A DNA stretch of 64,000 nucleotides from Plantago ovata. Its lineage: Eukaryota; Streptophyta; Magnoliopsida; Lamiales; Plantaginaceae. The stretch is taken from assembly GCA_028274465.1 (NCBI GenBank), contig CM051458.1, forward strand, positions 18,367,566 through 18,431,565. Direction: 5' to 3'. How positions within the stretch are numbered: position 1 is the first letter of the stretch; every line of letters starts with the position of its first letter. The position numbers and the translations under genes are program-made. The notes beneath the pieces were generated by a model. That model saw only the letters and a list, made by a program, of their open reading frames with translations. It was not told the origin of the DNA and made no database searches. Below, piece by piece: positions 12,947 to 25,637 of the stretch.

Positions 12947-12955
12947 TATATATAT
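12947..12955 (+). promoter_or_regulatory. TATA-like element upstream of the subtilase pseudogene
   Basis: A TATATATAT run lies about 80 bp before the ATG at 13033, followed by a CA-rich leader typical of a plant 5' untranslated region. It would be the remnant core promoter of the decayed subtilase. Confidence 0.45.
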
Positions 12956-13032
12956 CTCTTGTTGAGAGAGCTACAACAATCAAACCAATATACACTTGAT
13001 CAAATTTACACAATACTACAACCCAATAGAGC

Positions 13033-15244
<2,212 letters not shown>

Positions 15245-16199
15245 TGTGGTGCAGAGCCATATAATGTATTACTGTATGTTGCAAGTTTGATTTTTTGTTG
15301 AGGAATAAACATTTATATTCACGTTGCACATTGGAAGTCACCTGAATTACTTCAGTTCATACAGGTCTAATAAGACACCAAAGCTCCAATCCAACTTTGA
15401 ACCTGCAACATATAATACACAGAAAAACAAAGATCAAACACAACGATATACAAACTCCACCTTTAGGCTGCAAAGTGAGCCATTAATTAGTAGCTCCTCA
15501 TGATCGGAACTAGACCTTAGCTACCAGTGATTCCCTTAGTTGTAAGAAGCTTACACAAGCGCTAACAACTCACCTTCAAAATCTTTGAATCTCTCTGTTA
15601 AAATTTGATCTTGGGCAAGAACCTAACCCTAACAGTTCCAGTTTATACCAATTTTGTACTGTATTTCTGTTATGGTATAAGTGGTCTATGAACACCTTAT
15701 GACTTATCACGTTTCCTCGTTTTCTTCTTAGTACTAAGTTTGTCCTTTTCTTGATTGTCTACGACCGAAAGAAGAGCGCTAAAAGAGCAGCACGGTGTAA
15801 TACACCAGCTGCATAAGATCAAAGAACAAAACCCAAATCGATTGAAAGGGATTTTACCGAGCAAGAAGATTCTGGAACATAGTGGATTGACCGAGTGTTA
15901 TGTGTTAAAATCGATGAAGCACATCATATGAGAACGGAGAAACTAGCTGGTTAATAAACATAAAAAATATGGTATACCCACCAAATGTTTGATGAAATGT
16001 CCGTGAGAAGTAATTAGTTACTTGAACTCATTGATTGATTGATTACCTTATTACAAATGGAGACTTCAGTTTCAGTATGTTATCTGCACGCTTATCCAAT
16101 ATATAGCTGCAAAAAGTCTTGTTAGAGTTTGTTTCAAATGGAACAACAAAAACACAAAACAGCTAGCCCAAAAACCTCCGTTATCCACGCCGGTTCTAC
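15245..16199. other. Intergenic DNA after the subtilase
   Basis: AT-rich sequence with no open frame of note. Polyadenylation-like AATAAA signals near 15304 could belong to the former subtilase transcript. Nothing else is recognised. Confidence 0.5.
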
Positions 16200-17320
16200 C
16201 AGATTTCCATCCAGTTCTTTGCCAAGAAGCTTCTCAGCGTGAAACCCCCTCTTGATTGAGTTTGAAACTGCAACCTCTGGTAGTGATTATGTTGAAGATG
16301 ATGTTAGTGATAGTGATGGTGGGAGTACAATATGGGATTCCGATGAGATTGACGACCTTCATCTCTGATCCAGGGAAGAGTACAGCATCAGCCTGGAACG
16401 TTAAGCAGAGAGAGGCACTTTCTCTTCCTTGCAAGACTCGTCCACTGGGACTGCCAACTTGGAAACAGCTTGTCAGGACTCATCATGCATGCTGGCTTCT
16501 GAGAGGCAACCGGTGACAATTTGGGTTTACAAGAGCCTGGTTTTCTTGAATGGAAACAACTTATAAATGTCTTTTGTTGGTCGGAGAGCTAGCCATATAT
16601 GGTTTCTGGTAGGTGGGCTAAATTGGGTCTTGCTTGGAATCTTCTTATATCTACCACAAAGGGCAAAAGAATGTTAGATCCTGGTGTTTATGTTAAGCTA
16701 ATACTAGAACTGGTGAAAAAATCCTGATAAAAGAATGCTTGTTTTGCCCCTGTTAGAGGAGCTTGGCAAAAGATAGGATCTTGAATTGACTCAACTGGAC
16801 TGCAGCACTGTGATGAAAGTTTGTGTAAAGATGGGGAAGTTTGATATTGTTGACGCTTCATATGATTGGTTCAAACCATCTCGCAGAACACAGAGTGTAG
16901 CTATGCAGATGACTTTGATACATAACCATTGGTCAGAGAATAATTATATGGATGCAATGGCTATTGTATGGGAGGCTTCAAATTGTAAATTCAAACCCCA
17001 GCTTTCGGTGTCATTATAAAGCTTTTTGTTGCGTTAAATGATCTTTCAAGGAGCTCTAGTTACTTTTCTAAGCTCAAGGAATCAGGTTTGGCTCCTACTT
17101 ATGACATGTGTAGGGATGTAGTTAGAATGCATATGGTTTCTGGTAGGTGGGCTAAGTGTAGAGAAATACTTCGATAAGCGCGCTGAGATTGCTGGATTCA
17201 GGTGGGATGAGCCAACAAGGTTACAGTTCTTGCAACTTGTTGCAAGAACATACAGGGCAACCGCAGCCATATGCATGGTCATGGTTGTTGCAGTTTTTGC
17301 AACTTTGTAATTTTAAAAAT
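16200..17320 (+). pseudogene. Pentatricopeptide-repeat protein fragment (At2g30100-like)
   Basis: Readable pieces in several frames resemble an organelle-targeted PPR protein. They include an acidic stretch (SGSDYVEDDVSDSDGG, about 16275-16320), STTKGKRMLDPGVYVKLILELVK (about 16650-16715), a clear PPR block from 16786 (STVMKVCVKMGKFDIVDASY), LFVALNDLSRSS and SKLKESGLAPTYDMCRDVVRM (about 17025-17130), then SGRWAKCREIL and EPTRLQFLQL. Family members are RNA-binding proteins of chloroplast or mitochondrion. Stops and frame changes separate the pieces, so it cannot be translated. A 25-bp stretch is present twice, exactly, at 16597-16621 and 17131-17155. Assignment to the At2g30100 type is from memory of that protein and is tentative. 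Confidence 0.6.
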
Positions 17321-17420
17321 ATATCAATAAATGCACAAGCAACCATGGCCTCTATAAATGCACATGAAACTAGTTTCAGACATTTAATTTTGTAAAAAGT
17401 CTAGATTCTGTTCTTTGAAC

Positions 17421-18168
17421 CAGCCAGGGTGCAAGTGCAAACACAGCAACCACAAGAAATGGAGGAAGCCTCAAAACGACGACCTAGGAACACAACCACA
17501 GCAGTGTTTCAATCTGGTAAGTGGAAAGAAGTCTCATTCTGATAGTTGATTACTTCGTTTCGTGAATTGGAGCGTTGGGCTTGAAATTTTATCTAAATGC
17601 TACAATTTCAATTTCACAAGTTTAAAACTTGTGTTATCTAAATGCATATGCAACTTTATGGTTACATTCCCTAATAGGTTTGGTGTTTTAGTGATTCTGT
17701 ATCGCAAAAATTACGCGATGTCGGCATTTTATGTGTTTAATATTAATGTTCTATATTTGTTCTGCAGTCTGTAGTTCGTATCGATGATATCTCTTAACTA
17801 TACATTGCTATCATAATTTTTTCATAAAATATAATTGATACTATTCTCTTGTGTAACATTAAAATGTAGAACAAACATCTAGCCTTGCACAAGACCAGTA
17901 TGCACAATTGTTGAATGTTAAGAGGATCATGCAGAAAGTCCTCCTCCAACCTAATGCAAGGATTGGTGATGCTGCGAAAGAAACTATTCAAGAATGCGTA
18001 TCTCTGAATTTATTGCCGATGTCGCAAGTTTGGCCAGCCAAAACTGCACTGATGAAATTCACAAAATTATCACCGCATGCTGAAAACATAATCTCAGCCA
18101 TGACTAGCGTAGCTGGGTTTGATAACTATGTTGAACCAATGACCCTTTACCTAAGCAATATGCGACAG
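17421..18168 (+). pseudogene. NF-YB-like (HAP3) histone-fold protein, broken
   Basis: NF-YB pairs with NF-YC in the CCAAT-binding NF-Y complex in the nucleus. An exon-like piece ends at 17516 before GTAAGT, and a second runs 17870-18168 between AG and GT. The second reads NVKRIMQKVLL...NARIGDAAKETIQECVS at its start and SVAGFDNYVEPMTLYLSNMR at its end, which match the two ends of the NF-YB histone fold. Between them the conserved core (EFIADVASLASQNCTDEIHKI) is present only in a shifted frame. The frame changes near 18001 and 18082 compensate, so a continuous frame (17908-18297) survives that hides the damage. Loss of the central helix residues in that frame suggests a pseudogene rather than a working subunit. 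Confidence 0.62.
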
Positions 18169-18220
18169 GTAAATGATCAGGACCACCCACCTCACCGCCG
18201 CATGACACTGACGACACCAA

Positions 18221-18341
18221 TTCATCCCAGAAGAAGAAGCTCTCCGTGCGGGAGTGGCCAAGCACGGTGCCGGAAGGTGGAAGATGATCCAAAGTGATCC
18301 TCAATTCAACCGCCTCCTCCATTCTCGCTCCAACATGTCTC

Positions 18342-18344
<3 letters not shown>
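18221..18344 (+). pseudogene. TRB/SMH-type Myb domain, first-exon fragment
   Basis: Frame +3 relative to the window start reads PEEEALRAGVAKHGAGRW then KMIQSDPQFNRLLHSRSNMSQ, which resembles the N-terminal Myb domain of plant telomere-repeat-binding (single-Myb-histone) proteins. The conserved Trp of GAGRW and the SRSN run before the first intron are present, and a donor-like GTATAT follows at 18345. The usual leading W-[ST]-PEEE tryptophan and the histone H1-like domain are missing. It begins about 50 bp after the NF-YB-like exon and stops at a (TA)n tract, so it looks like a fragment brought next to the former gene. Confidence 0.6.

Positions 18345-18345
<1 letters not shown>

Positions 18346-18429
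<84 letters not shown>
18346..18429. repeat. (TA)n microsatellite
   Basis: About 42 perfect TA units. Open frames that read as alternating Ile-Tyr in this region are artefacts of the repeat. Confidence 0.97.
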
Positions 18430-18431
<2 letters not shown>

Positions 18432-19747
18432 AATCAATCAGCTCCTGTTTGTTCCTTGTTTTGATATCATGTTAATCATCATCAATAGTTGTTATTAGTC
18501 TCTATAGAAGCTAAATTTTTCAAATGCATGTATAATTATTGTTGATCTTCTTTAGCTAGCTAGCTAGATTGAAACTGTAATTGATGATAAATGAACTAGT
18601 GATGATACTAAATGAAATACTGCATGTACATGGGATGACACATTTTCATGTGTTGCTTCCTAATTCATTTGATTAATATTTAAGATGACCAATCTTGTGC
18701 CAAGATCACTTTCATGATTCAGACTCAACTAATTCATAAGTAAAATTCGTGAAACTGACGACACTGTGTGTTTCAATTTGATATTTTCTGGCTACCAATC
18801 AAAACCTGAAACCTCAAGCAACTTGGCCATCTCCTGTTGCGAATTATGGGCAAATACCACCCGCTACTTGCTCGGTTAATCCTGATGGTGACATTCCTTT
18901 GTCGCAATGGATGCGCAATATGCACAATTTAGGATGCGTAGAATATGCGCAAATGATTGTTAGGTGTGTTAGAGCAAGTAATCGTGAAGAGTTGAAGTAT
19001 GGAGTCCAGTTAGGGGTCCATTTATGCAATTTTCCCAGTATATACTATATAGACATTACATGTGCATGCAATATAATTCGATCACTACTAATTAATGGAC
19101 ACCTTTCTGCAACTTAATTTCTCCCCAAAACTCCTGAATTCTTCAACAGTACACTCAGACTCAGAACAAAATATTAGAAAATGTACTGGCTCAGGATAAT
19201 AACATGTTCTAGATGACAGCTACAATTAATTACGAGTATATCCAATAGCTAGTGACATGTTACTTGCAGGTACAAACGCTTGACAGTGATAAAGGATGTG
19301 AAATTCAAAGAAGCCGGAGGTATGTATATATTGAGATATTTTGTGCTGTGCCATCTAAAATCTCATGGAAAGACGACAAAGAGATGTGATTTTTTGTTTG
19401 CTTTTTCATGTGACTTTGTTGAATCAATCTTCAAACATAGTGTTTCTATTATTTACTGATCCATGATAATGACATTTTACCATTTCATTTTTTTTTTAAA
19501 TTTTAAAAAGACATTTTAAATCCTTGTTGTTGTAATAATTGAAAGATTTCATCAGATTTTCTACACAGCTAATGTACGTAGTCTCTGGGATGTCTCTTTG
19601 CTCTAAACAACACGAAAGCGTTGTTGATTGGTGGAGATTTTCCAACTTTAGCCATAGTTTCTCATTCATGTTCTATATACAATATTGTCATTGCAGTCAG
19701 CAGTTCCACTAACATTCCGAGGCCTAGCTATATCCAAGGAGGAGGAA
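18430..19747. other. Intergenic or intronic DNA with unassigned exon-like stretch
   Basis: A stretch at about 18800-19030 has higher GC and a readable frame (IPLSQWMRNMHNLG then CVEYAQMIVRCVRASNREEL). It could be an exon of the neighbouring decayed genes, but I recognise no domain. A shorter piece near 19270-19318 is bounded by AG and GTATGT. The rest is AT-rich without features. Confidence 0.4.
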
Positions 19748-21259
19748 ATGGAGGCGGTAGAGGCACGAAAGCAAAGACGTGTGGTGCTCGCACCATATCC
19801 TTTCTCTGGCCAGATAACGCCGATGCTTCAACTTGGTTTGATACTTCATTCCAAGGGCTTCTCAATCATTGTGGTGCACCCACAGTATAATTCCCCAACT
19901 CCTTCAGATTATCCGGATTTTTCTTTCTTACCTCTACCAGATAATTTGTCGGGTTGTGATACTTCTATATCCAATGGGCTGAATGTTTTCTCTGCTATTA
20001 ATACCAACTGTAAGGCCTCGTTTGAAGACTATATGGTTCAAATGCTGAGGGATAAAGATGTGCATGGTGAGGTATCCAGTATTATTTATGATGCTTTAAT
20101 GAGGTTTGTTGATCACTTGGATGTTCAACTAAAGATTCCAACAATTCTGCTGCTCCTGACTCTAACATGATAATGACCATGCTTCAACGTCACACAGAAA
20201 AGGTGATCCCCGTGTCAGGTACATATATATGCTTGTTATGTACTAATGGATCTTTATACAACATCTATCTTCTGCGCTCCATGCCTAGCTAAAAACCTAT
20301 CCAGTATATATTCCGTTTAATTGCTTACAAAACATCCTAGTTATTAATAATATAGTGTCTTCGTTTCTAATTGGACAGAGTCGCAAATGGAAAGTGCTGT
20401 TCCAGATTTATATCCACTTAGGTTCAAGGATTTAATCTTTCCTGCTACTATTGAAATGCAAGAACCAGTGGCAAAAATTTTTCAGAGTTACGTGGATGTA
20501 AAATCGAGCTCAGCAGTCATTTTCAACACCACAGATATGCTCGAACGGGCCTCACTGCAGAAACTTAATCAACACTGGAGAGTTCCTTTCTTCCCAATAG
20601 GTCCATTTCCCAAACCGTTACCGACAACTAGCTTAATGGAAGAGGACACTAGTTGCTTATCATGGCTGGACAAACAAGCTCCTAACTCGGTCCTTTACGT
20701 AAGTTTTGGCAGCATGGCCACACTAGACAAAAAAGAGTTAAACCAGATGGCACAGGGACTTGCCTAGAGTGAACAACCCTTCTTATGGGTACTCCGGCCG
20801 TCTGTACTAGATGGTTCAGAAGACATTGAAGGCTTACTGGCGGATTTTATGGAAATGACTAGAGAAAGAGGATGTATAGTGAAATGGGCACCACAGAAGA
20901 AGGTTTTGGCACATGAGTCAGTTGGAGGGTTCTTAAGCCATTGTGGGTGGAATTCTACGATGGAGAGCATTTTAGAAGGAGTTCCGGTTATATGCTGGCC
21001 GTGTTTTGGTGACCAGAATTTGAACGCGAGGTATCTTGTTCACGTGTGGAGAGTAGGAATGGAACTGGAAGAAATTGCAGATGAAAGTGTTGCGAATGCT
21101 GTTAGGAAGCTCATGGTTAGCGGAGAAGGTGAAGAAATGAGACAGAGTGTTCTGGACATGAAGATAAAATTAGAGGGTTCCATAAAGGAAGGAGGTTCTT
21201 CATTTGAATCACTTGAGGATTTGGTTAAGTTTATCATCTCATTATCCAGTACAAACTGA
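19748..21259 (+). pseudogene. UDP-glycosyltransferase, UGT76-like, inactivated
   Basis: Family-1 UGTs transfer a sugar from a UDP-sugar to small molecules in the cytosol. Exon 1 is 19748-20218 and exon 2 is 20379-21259, with an intron of 160 bp (GTACAT...GGACAG) in phase. Together they give about 450 codons, the normal family length. The 44-residue PSPG sugar-donor box is complete ([20 protein letters not shown] to FGDQ, about 20886-21017). The acceptor-side Asp lies in IIYDALM. The frame shifts near 20145, and an in-frame TAG at 20765-20767 replaces the Asn expected in [15 protein letters not shown]. The N-terminal motif reads PFSGQITPML, with Gln where the family has its catalytic His (PFQGHITPM). 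The start at 19748 is chosen because the RRVVLAPYPF strand begins ten residues later. Confidence 0.88.
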
Positions 21260-21670
21260 AAAACATTATGTTCTCATCAGGGTGGAAATTAAACCGGAGT
21301 TATCCAATCAAGATATATATTTGAATAATATGACTTCCATTGTAGCAAGTCGTCTAACAAACTGTTCATGGCTTTGTATCCAAGCATAGTAGTGCATTGA
21401 TCATGTTTCAGGAACACTTGACTATAAAAACACACAAACAGGAATGATCTTCATAAGTAAATGACTCGGAACAGAATATGATCTATTCATCTCCCACACA
21501 AGGTTTGCCACTGCAATTTCAGCTTCTGGCTTTTCCTCTATTAGGCAGGGTCAGTAAGGGTTTCTTTGATTTCGGGCCTGACTCCACACTTGGGCCGAAC
21601 TGTGGTGTGGGACTAACTGATTTGTCATTGGATCCTCGAATTCCCTTGAACGAATCGGCCTTTACCTGCA
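21260..21670. other. Intergenic DNA between the UGT and TPR/MYND/SET pseudogenes
   Basis: No gene is supported. The open frame at 21478-21693 has no recognised domain and overlaps the next gene's start in another frame. Confidence 0.5.
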
Positions 21671-22306
21671 ATGGAGAAATTGAAATTAGTTAGTGATCCC
21701 AGAATCTCTGAAACAAAGGAAATCAACGAAAGTAATAATGTCGATGAACTCATCAACTCCACTTGCTCTTCCCTTCTCCATTCCATTCCACAACAAAATT
21801 CTCTTCCATCAGGTACTAATTAATTCGGGCTCTCTTTATTTTACTGTTTTCCTGTTATTATTCTGATAGTAACGTACTTTTTCATTGAATATTAGACTTG
21901 AATATTCCACTGTTTCACTCCAAGGTTGATGAAACATTATTATAATGCATTTTTTGTCCACTCTTCTTTCTCTGCTCTCTTACATTTTCACTATTTCATT
22001 TGAATGCTACTGTGTCTGTTGCGTATGAGTTAGACTAACTTATAGTAAGACTTGCGCTTCAGGATTATGTATTTGCACTGTCGCGCTGACACACAGAAAT
22101 GTAAGAAAAATGGATTAGAATCGTGGTTTTGGATTGTTGAAACACAAAACGTTTTGGTAATGCGGAAATTGTATATGTATTTTAGAGAGTCTCAAAATTT
22201 TGTATTGATTTCATCTCAGTGAGCTGAATATTTGAGACATTAGATACAGAGCCTTGTTGCCTTTCTTTGTATCTAATTTGAGTCCCTGGGTATTATGGGA
22301 AATGCT

Positions 22307-23705
22307 GAGCAAATGGCAAAAAAGTCCATAAGCTTAACTGTTTGGCATATGCACTACATGGTTTGTTGGTAATGGCAAATGTAATCCATAAGTATTAAAA
22401 GTAGACAATTTTGGTCCAAAAGTTTGTAAAAGTTGACAATTATGGTCTTTTTTCCGTTGACTTTGCTTATTTGGACTTTTTTTCAACTCCTATGTCATCT
22501 ATCTAATGCCACATTGTCATAGATCTAGTGCCACCAAGGTAAAATTATTAATAAAAAACAATTTTAAATTTAAAAATTTTAATTAACAAAAAAGAAAATT
22601 AAAACTTAATTTTAGAAATTGAAAAAATATGGTGACCCACGCAATTAATAATATGTTTATATGTATGCAAGTTTGATTAGATTTTAATTTTAAAAAATGA
22701 AAGTATTAAAATTTTAAATTAAATGCATTTTATAAGCTAAATCCAATCAAACTTCAAATGCATAAAACATATCATAACGTATTCCCAACATATCAGATAA
22801 ACTTCATTATTATTTATTCGGACTCTAAAATGGTTATTGGTATTTTGAATAGGAAAGTAGCCCCCATGGTGGTTTATGACGCTCCTGGCAAGGGTAAGAA
22901 AGTTGCAAAAAGTGACTAAAGAAATCAAGTTCAATTTCATAGGGAGGCAAATTGCCGACCACCTAGCTAAAATAAGTACTTTAAAATTTGTGGACTCTAA
23001 TATGAACCCCTATGGTATGTTGTGCGATAAATTCGTATGGTATGTGTGTCCACCCATGTTCGACACGTTAATTTCGAAAGACCTAGTAACTACATAGTAT
23101 CGTTCGGGAGGCAAACCAGATGATGATACGTATCTATGTACTAATTTCCCTAATTAACTAATATAATATGTGTTTTAGTAATAAAAAAAAAGGTATTCCC
23201 AACAAACCTAAACAATTCTGGTGTAGATGGCATAATCGAGCTGTTGGAATTTTCACAACACAGAAGTAAATTGGATAAATGACGTGAGGGTGAGTGAGAG
23301 AGGGTTAATTGTGTAGGTTTTGTTTGGCCTTTTGATTTTATTAAATGGACAATTTAGTTTTCATTATGATATTATTAAGGGTGTGGGCCACCATATTTTA
23401 GAATTTCTTAAATTAAGTTTTAATTTTTTAATTAAAATTTTAAATTTAGACTTGTTTTTAATTAATAATATTATCTTATTGGCACTAGATGGATGAGTGG
23501 ATGACAATGTGACACTAGATAGATGACATGGGAGCTGAAAAAAGTCCAAATAAGACGCATAAGGACTATAATTACCAATTTTTACAAACGTTTGGACCAA
23601 AATTGCCAACTTTTAAAACTTATGGACTACATTTGCCATGACCACCAAACCATGTACTGCAGATGTCAAACAACTAAACTTATGGACCATTTTTGCCATT
23701 TGCTC
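22307..23705. mobile_element. Mutator-like (MULE) element with long terminal inverted repeats
   Basis: The ends are inverted copies beginning GAGCAAATGGCAAAAA, and similarity continues inward for about 320 bp on each side (22307-22640 and 23385-23705). It is flanked by the direct repeat GGGAAATGCT at 22297-22306 and 23706-23715. Long inverted ends plus a 9-11 bp duplication point to a Mutator-superfamily element. No transposase is seen, so it is non-autonomous. The interior carries an RNase H-like fragment. It lies in what was an intron of the TPR/MYND/SET gene. Confidence 0.82.
22818..23096 (+). pseudogene. RNase H-like (RVT_3) fragment inside the MULE
   Basis: Reads SDSKMVIGILNRKVAPMVVY, then after a one-base shift near 22880 LLARVRKLQKVTKEIKFNF and GRQIADHLAKI, and ends TT before TAG. 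This resembles the C-terminal half of plant RNase H type-1 proteins, with the catalytic Asp context SDSK and the late ADxLAK motif. Such domains occur as stand-alone plant genes and at the end of LINE ORF2. The usual first catalytic residues are absent. It may be a captured gene piece (Pack-MULE style). Confidence 0.6.
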
Positions 23706-25489
23706 GGGAAATGCTACTTCGTGTTTCGCTTATGAGTTCAACTAAATCATAAGACTGATGATTTTGCGAATATGTATTTCAGTTTTACCAATACACAGAA
23801 TTGTAAGAAACATGGATTAGAATATTTGTTGAGAAACAAAAAATTTTGGAAATAAAAATGCAGCAATTATATATGAGTAAAAAGTTCAAATATTTATGTA
23901 TTTTAGAGAGTTTTAAAATTCCATATTGATTTCATCTCAGTGAGCTCAAAATTTGGACGTCTGGTTTGGAGATTTGAAACCGTGGTAAGAAAGAGGAATG
24001 TTGCAGCACGTACCAAATTGATTCTTGATTTTGTTCTGGTTATGAAGCCTTTGTGACTTTCTTTGTTTCTAATTTGAGTCCTTGGGTATTGTGGGAAATA
24101 TCTCTACATTTCTAGAAAAGTCGGTGTATTTAGCATTTGCTTCAATATCAACTTAATCTTACTCCGGATACTTGGTTTGCTTTAGTCATATTGATACTGT
24201 CTTTTTCCTCTTGTATGAATACAGACTATACATTAGGTTGCGCATTGCCAGCTGATATGGAAGACAATAATATAGGTTTGCTTGCAAATCTCTACGTGAC
24301 TCTGTGAGTTGCAGTTTGTGGCTATTGTACAAGTCTTTCTCCCCGTTCACAACTGGTAATCATAATTTAAAATATCTTGTTGCTGCCTGCTGGTGTACAT
24401 CCTTTTTTTTTTCTTTTTTAATTTCTTTTTCTTACTGGTAGTTTTATATCTTCTATTTCGTAAATTATAAAGAAAGAAAGATAAATATTACAAAGGCAAC
24501 CAGCCAACAACTCATGTATGCTTGTTGCTGAAAACTATATTTATTTAATTAATTTTTTTTTATTTTTTCCCTTATTGCACTGCAGATTATATTTTAGATT
24601 TGTCGAGAAACTTCATTGTCACACCTGCTTCAGCGAGCTACCAGAAGATACAGTTCCATGTACATCATGTACGATACCATTATATTGCTCAGTACAATGT
24701 CAAATGCTGGCTGGAGGAAGAAATTTTCGTAAGACTGAAGAATACGAATCCACCAAAAACTTATCAGATGATATTAATGTTGAACATAGTCACGATTGTT
24801 GTGGAGCTCATTGACCTGTAGTTTTGCCATTTGACGTGGTTCTGGCTAGCCGTATACTGAAGTATGTCAAATAACAACATTGCAACGGTGTTGATCCTAG
24901 GTACCATGGCATTCTGGTAATGTGTAGTTCAATGTGCTTTGCTGGTACAAATTTATCTCAACGAATAATTTGTTCTCCCGGCTGACCATGTTTTTCTATT
25001 TCCAGGATCTTTGTCAGAATATGAAAAACTTTCTGGTGACAATAAATTAGAGTTTCATATATCCTTTGTTATTCTAGTGTGATGTCTCCAGCAATCTTTA
25101 GCCTCTAAACTCCCCTTGAACTCCACTCTGGCTTCACAGGTATACTCGAACTTGATAATAAAGAGAACTAGTTATTTCTTTGTCCTTGTAGCCTCAATAT
25201 CTTGTAAATGTTGATTCTATGTCTCTTTCTTTGCTGCAGATTGTTATTATGCTTTCTCAATTAAGGGTCAATTCAATGGCAATTGCCCACATGAATTTTT
25301 TTGATGCAAAACAACCTCTATGTTATGACATGACAAGTTCTGTGGAACATGTAGATCATTGCTTTGAAGATATCTCAGCAGTCACGATTTCACATTCAAT
25401 TCTTCATTGTGATGAATTTGTTCACAATCTTTGTGTATTTGCTTTCATAATGACTGGGAAAGGCCCAAATTAAATTATATAAAAAAAAT

Positions 25490-25637
25490 CTGGAGATGAA
25501 GAGACGTTGAACTTTCGGCTGAACTCTCTTGCTTTGAAGTTTCGGCTGAACTCTCTTGCGGTGTATACTTGCTTTCTTGCTTAGTTGTGTGTTGTTTGTC
25601 TTCTATGCACTTGCATGTATTTATAGGCCTCCAAAGA
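25490..25637 (-). repeat. LTR-like remnant with a duplicated segment
   Basis: On the minus strand this reads as a leader with TATAAATA (at 25620-25627), ending near GAGATGAAGAGACGTTG. That 17-base run also occurs in the LTR at 29174. A segment of about 27 bp including TTTCGGCTGAACTCTCTTGC is present twice in tandem (about 25513-25560). It is probably a scrap of another retroelement beside the Copia element; low certainty. Confidence 0.35.

Larger units (their letters stand above)
8157..13032. other. Gene-poor intergenic DNA
   Basis: I find no supported gene in this AT-rich stretch apart from the items listed separately. Open frames at 9677-9862, 10134-10361 and 11098-11383 have no recognisable domain. 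Around 11390 an ATG is followed soon by a GTAATC donor-like site, after a CT-rich leader, which could be the first exon of a lost gene, but nothing downstream supports it. A GAGCATCTT-type motif near 9082 recalls small transposon ends, with no matching partner found. Confidence 0.5.
21671..25473 (+). pseudogene. TPR/MYND-finger/SET-domain protein (At1g33400-like), decayed
   Basis: Exon-like islands follow the order of this plant SMYD-related family. Exon 1 (21671-21812, before GTACTA) reads MEKLKLVSDPRISETK. A short exon is near 24226-24273 (DYTLGCALPADMEDNN). A MYND zinc-finger exon from about 24587 reads CHTCFSELPEDTVPC, CTSCTIPLYCSVQC and HDCCGAH. An FHISF remnant lies near 25055, and an exon from about 25240 reads QLRVNSMAIAHM. 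The zinc-binding cysteines are largely intact, but a TGA at 24812 replaces the Trp of the GAHWP motif. The TPR region and the SET core are not found, and a Mutator-like element sits between exon 1 and the rest. The gene stops near the Copia insertion. Family proteins are lysine methyltransferase-like; this copy cannot act. Confidence 0.6.

Noticed and set aside
17908-18297. A 129-residue open frame as an intact NF-YB gene
   Set aside because: Its middle is out of the conserved frame and the histone-fold core is legible only in another frame, so it is annotated as a pseudogene.
18104-18475. Frames reading alternating Ile-Tyr
   Set aside because: They translate the (TA)n microsatellite.
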